DNA from: CALJFL01 sp039964455
GTDB lineage: Bacteria; Pseudomonadota; Gammaproteobacteria; Pseudomonadales; Halieaceae
NCBI GenBank assembly: GCA_039964455.1
Contig: JBDVXK010000024.1
Location: 62,001 to 126,000, forward strand
DNA length: 64,000 bases
Reading direction: 5' to 3'
Shown: one piece after another, positions 1 through 8,997 of the stretch
Layout of the letters: each line of letters starts with the position of its first letter
How positions within the stretch are numbered: position 1 is the first letter of the stretch
Made by a program: the position numbers and the translations under genes
The notes under the pieces: generated by a model
The model's database searches: none
Seen by the model: the letters and a program-made list of their open reading frames with translations, nothing else
Told to the model about the DNA's origin: nothing

Positions 1-2
1 CT

Positions 3-770
3 CTGCGCGGCAAGGCTGCGATTGAAACGTTGGTGGACGAGCAGCCAGAATGGGCAGAACGGCTGACACAGCTGGATTTGGATGTGACAGACGCAGACTC
101 TGTAACGCAGGCGGCGAAACAGCTAAGCGCACATTTTTCTGACCAGCAATTCCCCCTTTACGCCCTCGTGAATAATGCGGGGATAGGGCTTGGGTCTGCA
201 GAGCCAAGGCCGGTGTTTGATGTCAACGTGCAAGGGATACGACGCGTCTGCGAAGCCTTTATACCTTTGCTGGATCAGGCCGAGGGCCGAGTGGTCAATA
301 TCACATCAGCCGCGGGCCCCAAATTCGTCTCGGAGTGCCCTGAAGACCTGCGCGACTTTCTCACAGACCCTGGAATCGAATGGGCTGATCTGGAGAGCCG
401 GATGAATGAATATCTCGATGCTGACACCGGCAGCCTATCGGACCAGGGGTTGCGCAATGAGGACGCCTACGGCCTATCCAAGGCCTGTGCCAACAGTCTT
501 ACATTGTGGCTGGCACGAGAGAACCCAAACCTGAAGATCAACGCCTGTACCCCCGGTTGGATTGACACCGACCTCACCCGCTATCATGCTGAGGCCAGCG
601 GCAAGTCTGCCACCGAGTTGGGTATGAAGTCTCCTTCGGATGGTGCACGCTCAGCACTGCACCTGTTGTTCGAGACACTTGAGGGAAATGGTCGCTATTA
701 CGGCAGTGACGCCGTTCGCAGCCCACTGGATGCTTATCGTGCACCAGGCGACCCACCCTTTAACGGTTAG
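3..770 (+). CDS. SDR family oxidoreductase, carbonyl-reductase-like (5' end outside window)
   Basis: This is a short-chain dehydrogenase/reductase that probably reduces a carbonyl with NADPH. The reading frame is open from the first bases of the window, so the N-terminal Rossmann glycine motif is missing because the gene is cut by the edge. A TTG at 30 is in frame but is not a credible start. The rest shows the family marks: a D-LDVTD segment after the second strand, LVNNAGIG, a VVNITSAAG catalytic-serine strand, and AYGLSKACAN carrying the Tyr-x3-Lys pair. The long insertion between the Ser and Tyr motifs is typical of the CBR1-like, monomeric carbonyl reductase branch. The substrate cannot be told from sequence. 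The next gene starts 38 bases downstream on the same strand and could be cotranscribed. Confidence 0.85.
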   Translation: MRGKAAIETLVDEQPEWAERLTQLDLDVTDADSVTQAAKQLSAHFSDQQFPLYALVNNAGIGLGSAEPRPVFDVNVQGIRRVCEAFIPLLDQAEGRVVNITSAAGPKFVSECPEDLRDFLTDPGIEWADLESRMNEYLDADTGSLSDQGLRNEDAYGLSKACANSLTLWLARENPNLKINACTPGWIDTDLTRYHAEASGKSATELGMKSPSDGARSALHLLFETLEGNGRYYGSDAVRSPLDAYRAPGDPPFNG

Positions 771-808
771 GAATCAACTGCATAGACATCAGCCAGGAGT
801 AAGTCGTT

Positions 809-1399
809 ATGAGTCGTATCAGCAAAATACCGGTGCAGCACTGGGACCCTGAATTAGTCGCTATGACTGCCGGCGACACTGCCACCGATATCGAACAGGG
901 CATCACCCGAATGCTGGCCCACAGTCCCGAGATCGCCAAGGGCGCGATAGGCTTTGGCGCAGCGCTTGCCATGAATCGAACACTGCCTGAGAGGCTTATA
1001 GAACTTGTTCGTTTACGGGTGGCGTTTCACAACCAGTGCCGCAGCTGCATGGCCATTCGCTACTCCAGCGCTGCCAATGATGTTGATGAGAATCTGGTGT
1101 GCTCGCTGGAGAAACCCCAGGAAGCGGATGACCTGACACCAGAGGAGCGCGTTGCTCTGGATATTGCTGATCGCTTCGCAGGCGACCATCTTTCAATCAC
1201 AGATGAGCGATTTGCAGAACTTAGGGAGCACTTTGACGAAGCGCAAACCATGGAGTTGCTGATGCATCTGGCGCTCTATGTTGGTATGGGCAGGCTGGCG
1301 GCAACGCTGGACATGACCGAAGAGCTGCCGCAAGCCTTCCAGGCAAACTTTGGCGAAACCATCACCCCATGGGGCAAGGAACCCATCAACGTTCGCTAG
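809..1399 (+). CDS. Carboxymuconolactone decarboxylase/AhpD-like family protein
   Basis: A 196-residue all-helical protein of the carboxymuconolactone decarboxylase/alkylhydroperoxidase D superfamily. The diagnostic CxxC (Cys77-RS-Cys80) follows the ELVRLRVAFHNQ helix. In AhpD a His four residues after the second Cys helps catalysis; here that position is Arg84, so peroxidase activity is doubtful and a different redox or decarboxylase role is possible. The ATG start is preceded by AGGAG at a spacing of about eight bases. It probably forms a unit with the upstream short-chain dehydrogenase. Family assignment is firm, function is open. Confidence 0.8.
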   Translation: MSRISKIPVQHWDPELVAMTAGDTATDIEQGITRMLAHSPEIAKGAIGFGAALAMNRTLPERLIELVRLRVAFHNQCRSCMAIRYSSAANDVDENLVCSLEKPQEADDLTPEERVALDIADRFAGDHLSITDERFAELREHFDEAQTMELLMHLALYVGMGRLAATLDMTEELPQAFQANFGETITPWGKEPINVR

Positions 1400-1422
1400 C
1401 GCCGTATAAACTGCCCTCAAAC

Positions 1423-1439
1423 CCGGCGCCATGCGCCGG
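1423..1439. terminator. Hairpin between convergent genes
   Basis: A CCGGCG / CGCCGG inverted repeat with a five-base loop lies between two convergent genes and touches the stop codon of the minus-strand gene. There is no T-tract on either side, so it may be a weak bidirectional terminator or only an mRNA 3'-end structure. Confidence 0.4.
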
Positions 1440-1871
1440 TTAGAACACTGTCAATCGAACCGAGTTAATCGCCAGCGCGAGCAGACAGAGACTGGATAAC
1501 AGAAAAAGCCCGAAGCGCACTGGGACTGTGTTTACCAGCCCCTGCCAGAGGCTGTGAAGTACGCGAAGCCCGCAATAGGCCCAGGCCAAGTTGGTATTGA
1601 GCGTAGAGGTATCGCCCGCCACCGCCAATATCACGACCACCGCATAGAACAGTGTGGGCTGCTCCATCAAGTGTGTGTAATTGTGTGACTTCCAGTTAAC
1701 CCTGTCAGGCATGGCATCCTGCACGTCCTGATAGCGGCCGCCGGGCGCAGATTTCGTCAGGTCAACACCAGCCTTTTTAAATGCCGGGATTCGGGTACCC
1801 ATCACCCAGAACATTACAACCATCGACCAGAAGACCAGCATCGCCGCTGGCGCGAGAATAGGCGCAGACAT
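1440..1871 (-). CDS. MAPEG family integral membrane protein
   Basis: A 143-residue protein with about four hydrophobic helices, matching the membrane-associated proteins in eicosanoid and glutathione metabolism (MAPEG). The first helix (residues about 5-27) is followed by a basic loop. A conserved-looking N-W-K-S-H-N-Y-T-H-L-M-E-Q-P-T stretch then leads into helix two, as in bacterial MAPEG proteins. Members are glutathione-dependent transferases or peroxidases, or have no known activity; the substrate is not predictable here. It stands alone on the minus strand, 70 bases downstream of the LLM oxidoreductase, with which it might be cotranscribed. Confidence 0.8.
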   Translation of the reverse strand: MSAPILAPAAMLVFWSMVVMFWVMGTRIPAFKKAGVDLTKSAPGGRYQDVQDAMPDRVNWKSHNYTHLMEQPTLFYAVVVILAVAGDTSTLNTNLAWAYCGLRVLHSLWQGLVNTVPVRFGLFLLSSLCLLALAINSVRLTVF

Positions 1872-1941
1872 TTCTAACCCTCCAAATTGCGAGCCTTAAT
1901 AGTGGCCCCCCGTAAGTGCCAAGTCAAAGCGGCCGTTGGGG

Positions 1942-2967
1942 CTAATCTGGTTCAGCGCTGAACTCGCTCTTAAGCGCATTCAGCAGGGTAATCAGCAATT
2001 GCGTATCTGGCTGATAGATCACCGGACTGATACGCTCCATCTTGCCCGCACAACGACTACTGATCGCTGCCGCCACTTCCTGAGGCGTACCAACAACAGC
2101 AAAGGCGGATAACATTTCATCAGTAACCGACGCTGCCATTTCCATCCACTTGCCTTCTCTGGCCAGTGTCGTCCATGTTTGTTGCATCCCCTCCCACCCG
2201 TGCACAGTGAGCACCGGCAGATACGCTGGCGTAGAGCCATAAAAGGCAATCTGGTTCCGCGCAGAAAAAATTGCTGCCTCCAATTGTTCATCGTCGCAGC
2301 CCGTGGCAGTAATCAACTGCGCCGATATCGTAAAGTCATCACGAGACTTCCCGCTGCGCTCCAGACCGCTGTTTAGATTGGGCAGTGACAATTCGTCGAA
2401 CGACCGCGCGCTGTGGAAGGGGTGTACAAAATAGCCGTCGGCAACCTCAGCGGCCGCCTCAGTCATTTTAGGCCCCACACCGGCCATAAATATTTTGGGC
2501 ATACCATAGGGGTTAGGGCCGGGGCTGAATGTTGGATTCATCAGGGTGTGCTGATAGTACTCTCCCTCAAACCTGAGCTTGTCACCCTCCTCCCAGCTTC
2601 GCCAGATCTCCTTTATCGCCAACACGCTTTCGCGCATACGCGTAACGGGTTTCCCCCATGGCATGCTAAAACGGCGTTCCACATGTGCCTTAACCTGCGT
2701 GCCAAGTCCAAGGATGAAACGCCCCTTTGACAGCAACTGTAAGTCGTTGCCCAAGTAGGCCAGGCTCATAGGATTGCGCGCAAAAGCCACAGCAATCGAT
2801 GTCATCAGATCCATGCTCTCGGTTTTCATCGCCGCAGCAGTCAGTGTAATAAAGGGGTCACTCTGCCCCTCGAAGCTATAGGCGCCGTCAAAACCGGCGG
2901 CTTCGAGCTCCGCCGCCATTTCACCTACGGTAACGGGGTCAAACATCAGTGAAGTATCAATTTTCAT
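1942..2967 (-). CDS. LLM class F420/flavin-dependent oxidoreductase (TIGR03617-like)
   Basis: A 341-residue luciferase-like monooxygenase-fold protein. The N-terminus MKIDTSLMFDPVTV, the AAELEAAGFDGAYSFEGQSD segment and the LLSKGRFILGLGTQ strand-loop are those of the TIGR03617 subfamily, usually annotated as F420-dependent. Members of the LLM class oxidise or reduce small organic substrates with FMN or F420. Whether this organism makes F420 cannot be judged from the window. The gene is 50 bases downstream of an enoyl-CoA hydratase-like gene on the same strand, which suggests a fatty-acid-like or xenobiotic degradation context. Confidence 0.85.
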   Translation of the reverse strand: MKIDTSLMFDPVTVGEMAAELEAAGFDGAYSFEGQSDPFITLTAAAMKTESMDLMTSIAVAFARNPMSLAYLGNDLQLLSKGRFILGLGTQVKAHVERRFSMPWGKPVTRMRESVLAIKEIWRSWEEGDKLRFEGEYYQHTLMNPTFSPGPNPYGMPKIFMAGVGPKMTEAAAEVADGYFVHPFHSARSFDELSLPNLNSGLERSGKSRDDFTISAQLITATGCDDEQLEAAIFSARNQIAFYGSTPAYLPVLTVHGWEGMQQTWTTLAREGKWMEMAASVTDEMLSAFAVVGTPQEVAAAISSRCAGKMERISPVIYQPDTQLLITLLNALKSEFSAEPD

Positions 2968-3017
2968 GGCTGGTCCTGTCCTGCGTTGTTGGTATTCAGA
3001 GAATCCAGTAATGGGGG

Positions 3018-3824
3018 TCAGTCGAGCCCAGCTGGCCAGTTATCGGAAACGCTGGATTGCCAATTCGGGCTTCGCCGCTCGAAGTAAGCTAATCCACCCT
3101 CCATAGCATCAGGCTGCGCAAGCGAGTGATGCAGCATGCGCGTTTCCAGCCCCACAAAGTCCTGCAGTGACATCGCCTGTGCTTTGCCGAGTAATCGTTT
3201 GTGAATCCCCATCACCAATGGAGAACAGTTGTCTGCCATATCACGGGCAATATCCATTGCAGCTGGCAAAACCTGCTCAACCGGCAAGCAACGACCAGCC
3301 AGCCCCCAGTCACAAGCCTGTGCGCCGGTCAGCGTGTTGCCGCGAACAACCAGCTCAAACGCCCGCTCCATTCCAATCATGCGCGGAAGAATATGTTCCA
3401 CGGCGAAGTCAGCCACCACGCCACGGCGATTTTGTAAAAAGCCGTACTTCCCCTCTTCCGCCACAATGCGGATATCCGCCTGCAGTGCAATACCCAAACC
3501 GACTCCAACCGCATGACCGTTCAGCGCTGCGATCACAGGCTTGCGAACATCCCACCCCTGAAAGCTCAAAGGACAAGAGCTGAAATCCATCTCGCCGGCG
3601 GTCTTGAAGGTATCGCCATCGCTGCGCATTTCAGCGCCGGCGCAAAATGCCTTACCCGAGCCGGTAAGCACTACAACCTTTACCTGATCATCTTCATCGC
3701 AGCAGCGATAGGCCTCACCAAGGCCATCCATCATGCCGGAGGTGAATGTGTTCATCTGGTCAGGTCGATTGAAGGTAATTACGGCAATACCGTCTTTGAT
3801 TTCGAAAAGAATATCGTCGCTCAC
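3018..3824 (-). CDS. Enoyl-CoA hydratase/isomerase family protein
   Basis: A 268-residue crotonase-fold protein. It carries the oxyanion-hole segments GKAFCAGAEM (about residues 57-66) and ALNGHAVGVGLGIALQADIRI (about 99-120), and an N-terminal ITFNRPDQMNTF. These bind and polarise the acyl-CoA thioester. The usual second catalytic Glu region reads GKYGFLQNRRGVV, without the clear PExG motif of classical hydratases. The exact reaction (hydratase, isomerase or another crotonase activity) is therefore uncertain. It precedes the LLM oxidoreductase on the same strand, probably as one operon. Confidence 0.85.
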   Translation of the reverse strand: MSDDILFEIKDGIAVITFNRPDQMNTFTSGMMDGLGEAYRCCDEDDQVKVVVLTGSGKAFCAGAEMRSDGDTFKTAGEMDFSSCPLSFQGWDVRKPVIAALNGHAVGVGLGIALQADIRIVAEEGKYGFLQNRRGVVADFAVEHILPRMIGMERAFELVVRGNTLTGAQACDWGLAGRCLPVEQVLPAAMDIARDMADNCSPLVMGIHKRLLGKAQAMSLQDFVGLETRMLHHSLAQPDAMEGGLAYFERRSPNWQSSVSDNWPAGLD

Positions 3825-3990
3825 GCTGGCTATCCTGCGGGTCTAAATAGAAGCGTTAGAGCATAAACGCTGCCCTACCGGCAGCAATGTTGCCTGCGGT
3901 CACGGGGGCTTGACGAAAAACAACAAACACCCGCGTTTGTGGTCTATCCTTCATACAAAGCAACCACTAAACGAGCAACAGGAAACCATC

Positions 3991-4407
3991 ATGGATATCA
4001 TGCAAGTCGCCGCCCAACTAATTTCCGACAAACTTGGACTGGATGTCGATTCCGACACCATTACCAGCGCACTCTCCGGCCTTTTGGGCGACGGCAAGGG
4101 CGGCATAGACCTCGCTTCGCTCACCTCCAAGATGGCCTCTAACGGCGACCTTGGCGGGTTAGTCAGTAGCTGGCTGGGCGATGGTGCAAACTCGGCAATA
4201 TCCGCCGACAGCATCATGAGCTTATTTGGAGAGGGTGAGGTATCGAGTTTTGCTTCCAAACTGGGTACTGACAGTACTTCGGCTGCGGGCGGTTTGGCCG
4301 ATGTTTTACCCCAGCTTGTGGATCAAGCCAGCCAGGGCGGCTCTTTACTGGAATCTGCTGGCGGGTTGGGTGGACTGATGGGCGCCGCCAGTTCCTTCCT
4401 CAAGTAA
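3991..4407 (+). CDS. YidB/DUF937-like low-complexity helical protein
   Basis: A 139-residue protein rich in Gly, Ser, Ala and Leu. Its N-terminus MDIMQVAAQLISDKLG is followed by repeated short helices and glycine turns (SALSGLLGDGKGG, SSWLGDGANS, GGLGGLMGAAS), which is the pattern of the YidB/DUF937 family. The start at 3991 is preferred over an upstream in-frame ATG at 3910 because an AGGAAA ribosome site precedes it and the family pattern begins there. The function of the family is unknown. A stem-loop follows the gene. Confidence 0.7.
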   Translation: MDIMQVAAQLISDKLGLDVDSDTITSALSGLLGDGKGGIDLASLTSKMASNGDLGGLVSSWLGDGANSAISADSIMSLFGEGEVSSFASKLGTDSTSAAGGLADVLPQLVDQASQGGSLLESAGGLGGLMGAASSFLK

Positions 4408-4431
4408 CTGCGGGAAAGTAATAGTCAACGC

Positions 4432-4465
4432 AATGGCCCGCCTGCCCGTAAACAGGTGGGCCATT
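4432..4465. terminator. Bidirectional terminator hairpin
   Basis: A 13-base-pair stem (AATGGCCCGCCTG against CAGGTGGGCCATT, one G-U pair) with an eight-base loop, lying between the ends of the YidB-like gene and the convergent dehalogenase gene. Its position and strength fit a shared terminator; a T-rich tail is weak on both sides. Confidence 0.65.
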
Positions 4466-4476
4466 CTCGCTGCTGA

Positions 4477-5403
4477 TTAGCCGGAGCGCGCCAGACTGTC
4501 GCCAAGGCCAAACTGCTTCAACGCGGCACGGGCAATGGGTTCACCAAATTCCTGAACGAAGTGACCCGCCTCATCGACTCGCATGGGCTCGGGGCAGCCC
4601 CTGATTATTCCCTTGAGCTCCATCATTACCGGCTCGTTCAGCACGTTGTCCCTCATACCGATTGCCATGAAGGACTCCCCTTCCCACGATGAGGAGAAAA
4701 ACTCGCGCGCCGCCTTGCCGTGTTCCACCCCACCCATGCTCGCGTCTACGGGCACCAGTTGTGGAAAGCGGCGCACACCGGCTTTATAGCGGTTATCGGG
4801 AAACGGCGCATCATAGGCCATCACATCAAAGAGGTTCATGGCTTCGCCGGCATCCAGCGCGATCAGACCACCCGTTGGCACCTCCGTTGCCATCGCGGCA
4901 AAACCTTTCCACATCGCAAACCCTTCCGACAACGGCTCACCTATTGGTATGCCGGTATTCATGACCAGTAATCGGTTAAAACGCTGGGGCATCGCCATGG
5001 GCAGGGTAAGTCCCAGAATCCCGCCCCAATCCTGGCAGACCAGGGCCACACCTTTCAGGTCAAGCCGCTCCACCAGTTGCAGCAAACTGTCACGGTGGAA
5101 GTCGAATGTGTAAGCGGCGTCATCTACCGGCTTGTCGGAGCGACCAAAACCGAACAGGTCGGGGGCTATCACCCGGCAACCGGCTTCTGTAAATACGGGC
5201 AACATCTTGCGGTACAGGTAGCTCCAGGTTGGTTCACCGTGAAGGCAGAGAAACACTGTCTCGGCGTCAGACGGACCCTCATCGATATAGGCCATGCGCA
5301 GTGACTCGAAACCGGGAAGGTCGTCGACATAGTGCGGCTGGTAGGGGAAGCCCGGCATGACAGAAAAACGGTCGTCGGGGGTTCTCAGTGCTTCAATAGG
5401 CAT
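4477..5403 (-). CDS. Haloalkane dehalogenase, HLD-I (DhlA-like)
   Basis: A 308-residue alpha/beta hydrolase that should hydrolyse carbon-halogen bonds of alkyl halides to alcohols in the cytoplasm. The full HLD-I active site can be read: HGEPTW oxyanion loop (residues 55-60), nucleophile Asp125 followed by halide-binding Trp126 in CQDWGG, a second Trp in the cap (AMWKGF), the acid in AIGMRDNVL, and the base His in DEAGHFVQEFGE. The order, spacing and C-terminal sequence closely follow Xanthobacter DhlA. Other hydrolases such as epoxide hydrolases share the fold but not the D-W pair with the DhlA-type acid position. It is transcribed alone, with a hairpin after it. Confidence 0.9.
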   Translation of the reverse strand: MPIEALRTPDDRFSVMPGFPYQPHYVDDLPGFESLRMAYIDEGPSDAETVFLCLHGEPTWSYLYRKMLPVFTEAGCRVIAPDLFGFGRSDKPVDDAAYTFDFHRDSLLQLVERLDLKGVALVCQDWGGILGLTLPMAMPQRFNRLLVMNTGIPIGEPLSEGFAMWKGFAAMATEVPTGGLIALDAGEAMNLFDVMAYDAPFPDNRYKAGVRRFPQLVPVDASMGGVEHGKAAREFFSSSWEGESFMAIGMRDNVLNEPVMMELKGIIRGCPEPMRVDEAGHFVQEFGEPIARAALKQFGLGDSLARSG

Positions 5404-5666
5404 GCTTGGATCCTCAAATTAACTCTCAGGTGCCTGGTTAGTGCCGTTGAGCGGCCCAGGCGCCACCAAACGATAAAGGTAGCTGAGCATCGTCAGTCTC
5501 GCAATGACCTGGGCACAGCCTGATACCCAGCTATCACCTGTGAAAACGCGCTGAATTATTACCACTGCCCGGGGTCGACCTCAGGCCTGCAATGCTCTAG
5601 AGTGCGCCCCCGTTCGGCTTCCCTTTTAATCCTCGATAACGCCACCACCCTGGCAGGACATTTTCC

Positions 5667-7280
5667 GTGATCTCTACTGCAAACATCACTATGCAATTCA
5701 GTGCAAAGCCACTGTTCGAAGACATTTCAGTCAAGTTTGGCGATGGCAACCGCTATGGCCTGATTGGCGCCAATGGTTGCGGCAAGTCGACGTTTATGAA
5801 GATCCTGGATGGCAGCCTCGAGCCAACCACTGGCAATGTCTCCATCAGCCCCAACGAACGCGTGGGCAAGCTTAGCCAGGATCAGTTTGCCTTTGAGGAA
5901 TACTCGGTGGTGGACACCGTCATGATGGGCCATGAGGAGTTGTGGGCCATCAAGGAAGAGCGCGATCGAATCTACGCCCTGCCGGAAATGTCGGAAGAAG
6001 ATGGAATGAAAGTCGCGGACCTGGAAGTTCAGTTTGCCGAGATGGACGGCTACAGTGCCGAGAGTCGCGCCGGAGAAATCCTGATGGGCGCAGGTATTGC
6101 CCAGGAATTGCACTACGGCCTCATGAAGCAAGTGGCCCCCGGCTGGAAGCTACGCGTGCTGCTGGCCCAGGCATTGTTCTCTGACCCGGATATTCTGCTG
6201 CTGGACGAACCTACCAACAACCTGGACATTGATACGATTCGCTGGCTTGAGACGATTCTCAACGAGCGCAAAAGCACGATGATTATCATCTCGCACGACA
6301 GGCATTTCCTGAACGCGGTTTGCACCCATATGGCAGACATCGACTACGGTGAACTGCGGGTTTACCCGGGAAACTATGATGACTTCATGATTGCGTCTAC
6401 CGCAGTCAGAGAGCGCCAGCATCTGGAGAATGCCAAGAAGAGTGCCGAAATAGCCGACTTGCAGCAGTTTGTCAGCCGCTTCTCTGCAAATGCCTCCAAA
6501 GCCAAGCAGGCCACTTCCAGAGCCAGACGCATGGAAAAGATCAAGCTGGATGACATCAAACCCTCCAGCCGGGTGAGCCCCTATATACGTTTCAAGCAGG
6601 AAAAAAAGCTTCATCGCCAGGCGCTTGTGTTGGACAAGCTTACCCATGGCTTCGACGATGAGACCTTATTCAAAAATGGCAGCATGATGATCGAGGCTGG
6701 TGCACGAGTGGCCGTGATCGGCGAAAATGGCGCGGGAAAGACGACATTTATACGCTGCCTGATGGACGAACTCACGCCTGAGGGCGGCAGTATCAAGTGG
6801 GCAGAAAACGCGAACCTGAGTTACTGCCCGCAAGACACAACTGATGATTTTGACAGCGACCTGAATCTGTTCGACTGGATGAGCCAATGGCGTAAACCCA
6901 GCCACGATGACCAGATAGTGCGCGCCACCCTGGGCCGCCTGCTGTTTTCTTCACACGACTTTGAGAAGAAAGCCAGGGTTTGCTCAGGGGGAGAAAAGAA
7001 CCGTTTGTTGTTCGGCAAGCTAATGATGATGGACACCAATGTCCTGATTTTGGACGAGCCCACCAATCACCTGGATATGGAATGTATCGAGTCGCTAAAC
7101 CTCGCCCTGGAGCACTATGACGGCACACTGATTTTCGTCAGTCACGACCGCGAATTTGTCTCCTCTCTGGCGACACGCATCATCGACATCAAGGACAGCG
7201 AACTGGTGGACTTTCAAGGTAGCTATGATGAATATTTGGCGAGCCAGCAGGCAGCCGAGCGGCTGGCGAACGCTTCGTAA
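5667..7280 (+). CDS. ybiT: ABC-F family ATPase YbiT
   Basis: A 537-residue soluble twin-ATPase of the ABC-F translation-factor family. The sequence matches E. coli YbiT almost phrase by phrase: the NRYGLIGANG Walker A lead-in, PNERVGKLSQDQFAFEE, YALPEMSEEDG, DEPTNNLDIDTIRWLE, then the linker with SRFSANASKAKQATSRAR, and a second Walker A (GENGAGKT) and DEPTNHLDME. ABC-F proteins bind the ribosomal E site and modulate peptidyl transfer; they have no membrane domain. The GTG at 5667 starts the conserved N-terminus. Transcribed alone and ended by a hairpin shared with the convergent cytochrome gene. Confidence 0.95.
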   Translation: MISTANITMQFSAKPLFEDISVKFGDGNRYGLIGANGCGKSTFMKILDGSLEPTTGNVSISPNERVGKLSQDQFAFEEYSVVDTVMMGHEELWAIKEERDRIYALPEMSEEDGMKVADLEVQFAEMDGYSAESRAGEILMGAGIAQELHYGLMKQVAPGWKLRVLLAQALFSDPDILLLDEPTNNLDIDTIRWLETILNERKSTMIIISHDRHFLNAVCTHMADIDYGELRVYPGNYDDFMIASTAVRERQHLENAKKSAEIADLQQFVSRFSANASKAKQATSRARRMEKIKLDDIKPSSRVSPYIRFKQEKKLHRQALVLDKLTHGFDDETLFKNGSMMIEAGARVAVIGENGAGKTTFIRCLMDELTPEGGSIKWAENANLSYCPQDTTDDFDSDLNLFDWMSQWRKPSHDDQIVRATLGRLLFSSHDFEKKARVCSGGEKNRLLFGKLMMMDTNVLILDEPTNHLDMECIESLNLALEHYDGTLIFVSHDREFVSSLATRIIDIKDSELVDFQGSYDEYLASQQAAERLANAS

Positions 7281-7293
7281 GGCCTGCAAAATA

Positions 7294-7319
7294 ATCGACC
7301 CGGATAAGCCCGGGTCGAT
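7294..7319. terminator. Hairpin between ybiT and the convergent cytochrome gene
   Basis: A perfect ten-base-pair stem, ATCGACCCGG against CCGGGTCGAT, with a six-base loop. It sits 13 bases after the ybiT stop and 13 before the end of the convergent cytochrome gene, so it can serve both. It lacks a T-run. Confidence 0.6.
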
Positions 7320-7332
7320 CTGCCGAACCTGC

Positions 7333-7767
7333 TTACAGGGTGCCGATGTAAGCGGCGAGATTATCTATATCGGAGGAACCGAGCTGCGCTGCCTGGCTCC
7401 ACATCAATGCGCTCTGACCACCAATTGTCTCTCCCGCCTTGTAACGGCTTAGTTTATCAACGATAGACTCCACGCTCTGACCTGCCAGCTGGGGACCAAT
7501 ACCTCCCTCCCCACCAGCACCATGACAAGCAATGCAACCAGCGTAGCCTGCTTTGCCCAGCTCTTCCGGTGATGCTTCTGCTCGCGCCGCCGCTGCCGCC
7601 GATGCCACAGCAACCACGCCACCGGTTTCCTGCTTCCACTGCTCATAGCACTCGCCATAACATCCGTGATTATCACGTCCGTCGTAATCATTTGCCTGCA
7701 TCGCCCATAGCGGCAAGCCAAATGCAAAACAGGTAAAAAGCAGGATCGTAGTTGTTGTTGAATTCAC
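7333..7767 (-). CDS. Periplasmic c-type cytochrome (monohaem)
   Basis: A 144-residue secreted monohaem cytochrome c of the class I (c5/c553-like) type. It has a hydrophobic signal peptide ending near LPLWAMQA, an Ala-rich linker, one CIACH haem site, GIGPQLAGQ after it, and a likely distal Met in SALMW. The GTG at 7767 is chosen as start because AAAGGAG precedes it by six bases; an ATG seven codons earlier overlaps that ribosome site. Between the signal and the haem domain lies a Cys-rich segment (HGCYGECYEQW) not typical of the family, perhaps a disulfide. It probably carries electrons to or from a periplasmic or membrane partner that is not encoded next to it. Confidence 0.85.
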   Translation of the reverse strand: MNSTTTTILLFTCFAFGLPLWAMQANDYDGRDNHGCYGECYEQWKQETGGVVAVASAAAAARAEASPEELGKAGYAGCIACHGAGGEGGIGPQLAGQSVESIVDKLSRYKAGETIGGQSALMWSQAAQLGSSDIDNLAAYIGTL

Positions 7768-7870
7768 GTAATACTCCTTTGGGTTCACGAAGGAGATACG
7801 CGTTAGAGGCTGGCCCGGTTCAGGCGAACCCGGCTAAAAAGCAGGACCAAAGTTGTACAGCTCCAAGCTC

Positions 7871-8869
7871 TCAGGCGGTGTCTATGAAACTACGACACGC
7901 TTTCAGCAGCTGATCTATATTTGCATTGGACACATCCTGGTGAAACACCCACCGTGTGCCTGAAATCCGTATACCAGCATTCAAGAGATGTTGCTGCAGG
8001 GCATTCAAATCGATGCTGTCAGAAAGCATCACCATATTGGTCTGCGGCTGCGCCTCAAGGGGGAACCCGTCTAGCTCGGCCAGCGCCTCGGCTACGCTGC
8101 GGGCTTTTATGTGATCGTCTTGCAGACGAGTCACATTGTTTTTTAGCGCGTAGAGACCGGCAGCCGCCAAGATACCTGCCTGGCGCATACCCCCACCCAA
8201 CATCTTCCGCCAGCGCCGTGCGCGTTGAATACTCTCTGCATCACCTACCAGCAGCGAACCTACCGGGCACGCCAAACCTTTCGACAGGCAAATAGATACG
8301 GTATCGAAATGCCTGCATATCTCGGCGACTGGCGCATCAAGAGCTACAGCGGCATTAAATACACGAGCTCCATCAAGGTGACGTAGCAGGCCGTGCCGTA
8401 AAGCCAAATCACAATAGCGCTGCAGATACTCCAGCGGCAGCACCTTGCCAGCCTGTGTATTTTCCAGGCAAACCAGCCGTGTTATTGCGAAATGGGCATC
8501 GTCAGGCTTAATGGCTTGCTCGATCGCTGCCAATGACAGGGTGCCGTCTGCTTCGAAAGGTAGGGGACAAGGCTGTATACCGCCCAGTACTGCAGCGCCG
8601 CCGCCTTCGTACATGTAAGTGTGTGCTGCCTGCCCAACAATATACTCGTGGCCTCGCTGGCAGTGGCTCAGCAAACCCATCAGGTTGGTCTGGGTGCCAC
8701 TGGCGGCAAAGACAGCAGCTTCTTTGCCGGTCAGCTCAGCCGCGAAACGCTCGAGTTCATTTACCGTCGGGTCCTCGCCATACACATCATCGCCGGTTAC
8801 GGCGTTGAGCATGGCGTCACGCATCTCCACCGTGGGCTGAGTGACGGTATCGCTACGTAAATCAATCAT
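7871..8869 (-). CDS. ltaE: Low-specificity L-threonine aldolase
   Basis: A 332-residue PLP enzyme that cleaves L-threonine and allo-threonine to glycine and acetaldehyde. The N-terminus MIDLRSDTVTQPT, the ASGTQTNLMG segment, HLDGARVFNAAVA (the Asp that contacts the PLP ring) and SKGLACPVGS carrying PLP Lys197 all match LtaE, and the Lys position is the same as in the E. coli enzyme. The length is normal. It is monocistronic on the minus strand between the cytochrome and amidohydrolase genes. Confidence 0.93.
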   Translation of the reverse strand: MIDLRSDTVTQPTVEMRDAMLNAVTGDDVYGEDPTVNELERFAAELTGKEAAVFAASGTQTNLMGLLSHCQRGHEYIVGQAAHTYMYEGGGAAVLGGIQPCPLPFEADGTLSLAAIEQAIKPDDAHFAITRLVCLENTQAGKVLPLEYLQRYCDLALRHGLLRHLDGARVFNAAVALDAPVAEICRHFDTVSICLSKGLACPVGSLLVGDAESIQRARRWRKMLGGGMRQAGILAAAGLYALKNNVTRLQDDHIKARSVAEALAELDGFPLEAQPQTNMVMLSDSIDLNALQQHLLNAGIRISGTRWVFHQDVSNANIDQLLKACRSFIDTA

Positions 8870-8997
8870 CGATAAAAATCCGTTGAGAGCGGGGCTAATA
8901 AGAACGCTATTTTTGCCAGATTTTTGTGCCTTAAATTAAAGCCCAGCATTGGCACTCATCCTGGCTGACTACATGCAGAGTGTCAGCTTCAGTTTGC

